Assembly (NCBI GenBank): GCA_039029935.1
Contig: JBCCFC010000901.1
Span: 1 to 5,854, forward strand
DNA: 5,854 nt
Direction of reading: 5' to 3'
Source: G039029935 sp039029935
GTDB lineage: Bacteria > Chloroflexota > Anaerolineae > Caldilineales > Caldilineaceae
Part shown: one piece after another, positions 5,797 through 5,854 of the stretch
Layout: every line of letters begins with the position of its first letter
How positions within the stretch are numbered: position 1 is the first letter of the stretch
Translations under genes and position numbers: made by a program
The notes under the pieces: model-generated
Told to the model about the DNA's origin: nothing
Database searches by the model: none
Seen by the model: only the letters and a program-made list of their open reading frames with translations

Positions 5797-5854
5797 CTAT
5801 AATGCTACCCAGAAACTAGACCACATGCTAAGATACCGAAGAGGCCATGTGGAG
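5797..5854. mobile_element. Foreign sequence breaking the ROCO gene, possible insertion-element end
   Basis: ROCO coding similarity stops at 5796, inside the P-loop codons. The following 58 nt show no Roc or LRR coding in the same frame, which has a stop at once. They contain a 7-bp inverted repeat, ccacatg (5821-5827) and catgtgg (5846-5852). A transposon end is the simplest explanation, but no transposase is in the window and I do not recognise the terminal sequence. A deletion junction would look the same. Confidence 0.35.

Overview
The window looks like accessory DNA from a bacterium with large, repeat-rich intergenic gaps. The gene families (ROCO GTPase, Uma2 nuclease, AAA-like ATPase fused to a PD-(D/E)XK nuclease, DUF3368/UPF0175 toxin-antitoxin pair) are most often seen together in filamentous Chloroflexota and Cyanobacteria. 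Chloroflexota is my best guess, held with low confidence, because there is no ribosomal or housekeeping gene to place it. Every credible gene is on the minus strand, so the biological reading order runs from the right end of the window to the left.

From right to left: positions 5797-5854 are non-coding sequence of apparently foreign origin that interrupts a ROCO gene. The gene remnant (3733-5796) keeps most of the Roc GTPase domain, the COR domain and a C-terminal coiled-coil/two-membrane-helix tail. It has lost the LRR part, if there was one, and the P-loop lysine: an in-frame stop sits exactly where that lysine codon should be. The gap 3543-3732 holds repeat copy B. Next come a PIN-type DUF3368 toxin (3093-3542) and its UPF0175 antitoxin (2790-3068). 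The 400-nt gap 2389-2789 holds repeat copy A, a long perfect inverted repeat and a diverged third copy C. Then follows a tightly coupled two-gene operon: a short Uma2-family nuclease (1963-2388) and an ATPase fused to a PD-(D/E)XK nuclease (266-1951). The left 265 nt carry no convincing gene, but contain a 14-bp palindrome and a 12-bp inverted repeat whose right arm overlaps the end of the ATPase gene.

The most interesting feature is the repeat family. Copies A and B (about 134 bp, roughly 91% identical by hand alignment) each lie just upstream of a gene pair, in the same orientation. Each carries a perfect extended -10 promoter element (TGGTATAAT) aimed at the pair: A at Uma2/ATPase, B at toxin/antitoxin. 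The repeat therefore appears to serve as a portable promoter. Because A and B are direct repeats flanking the toxin-antitoxin pair, they could also let that pair be lost or duplicated by recombination.

Working model (inference): the region is an island of conflict-type modules, namely a broken ROCO sensor/effector, an addiction module and a double-nuclease operon, shuffled by small non-autonomous repeats and at least one insertion.
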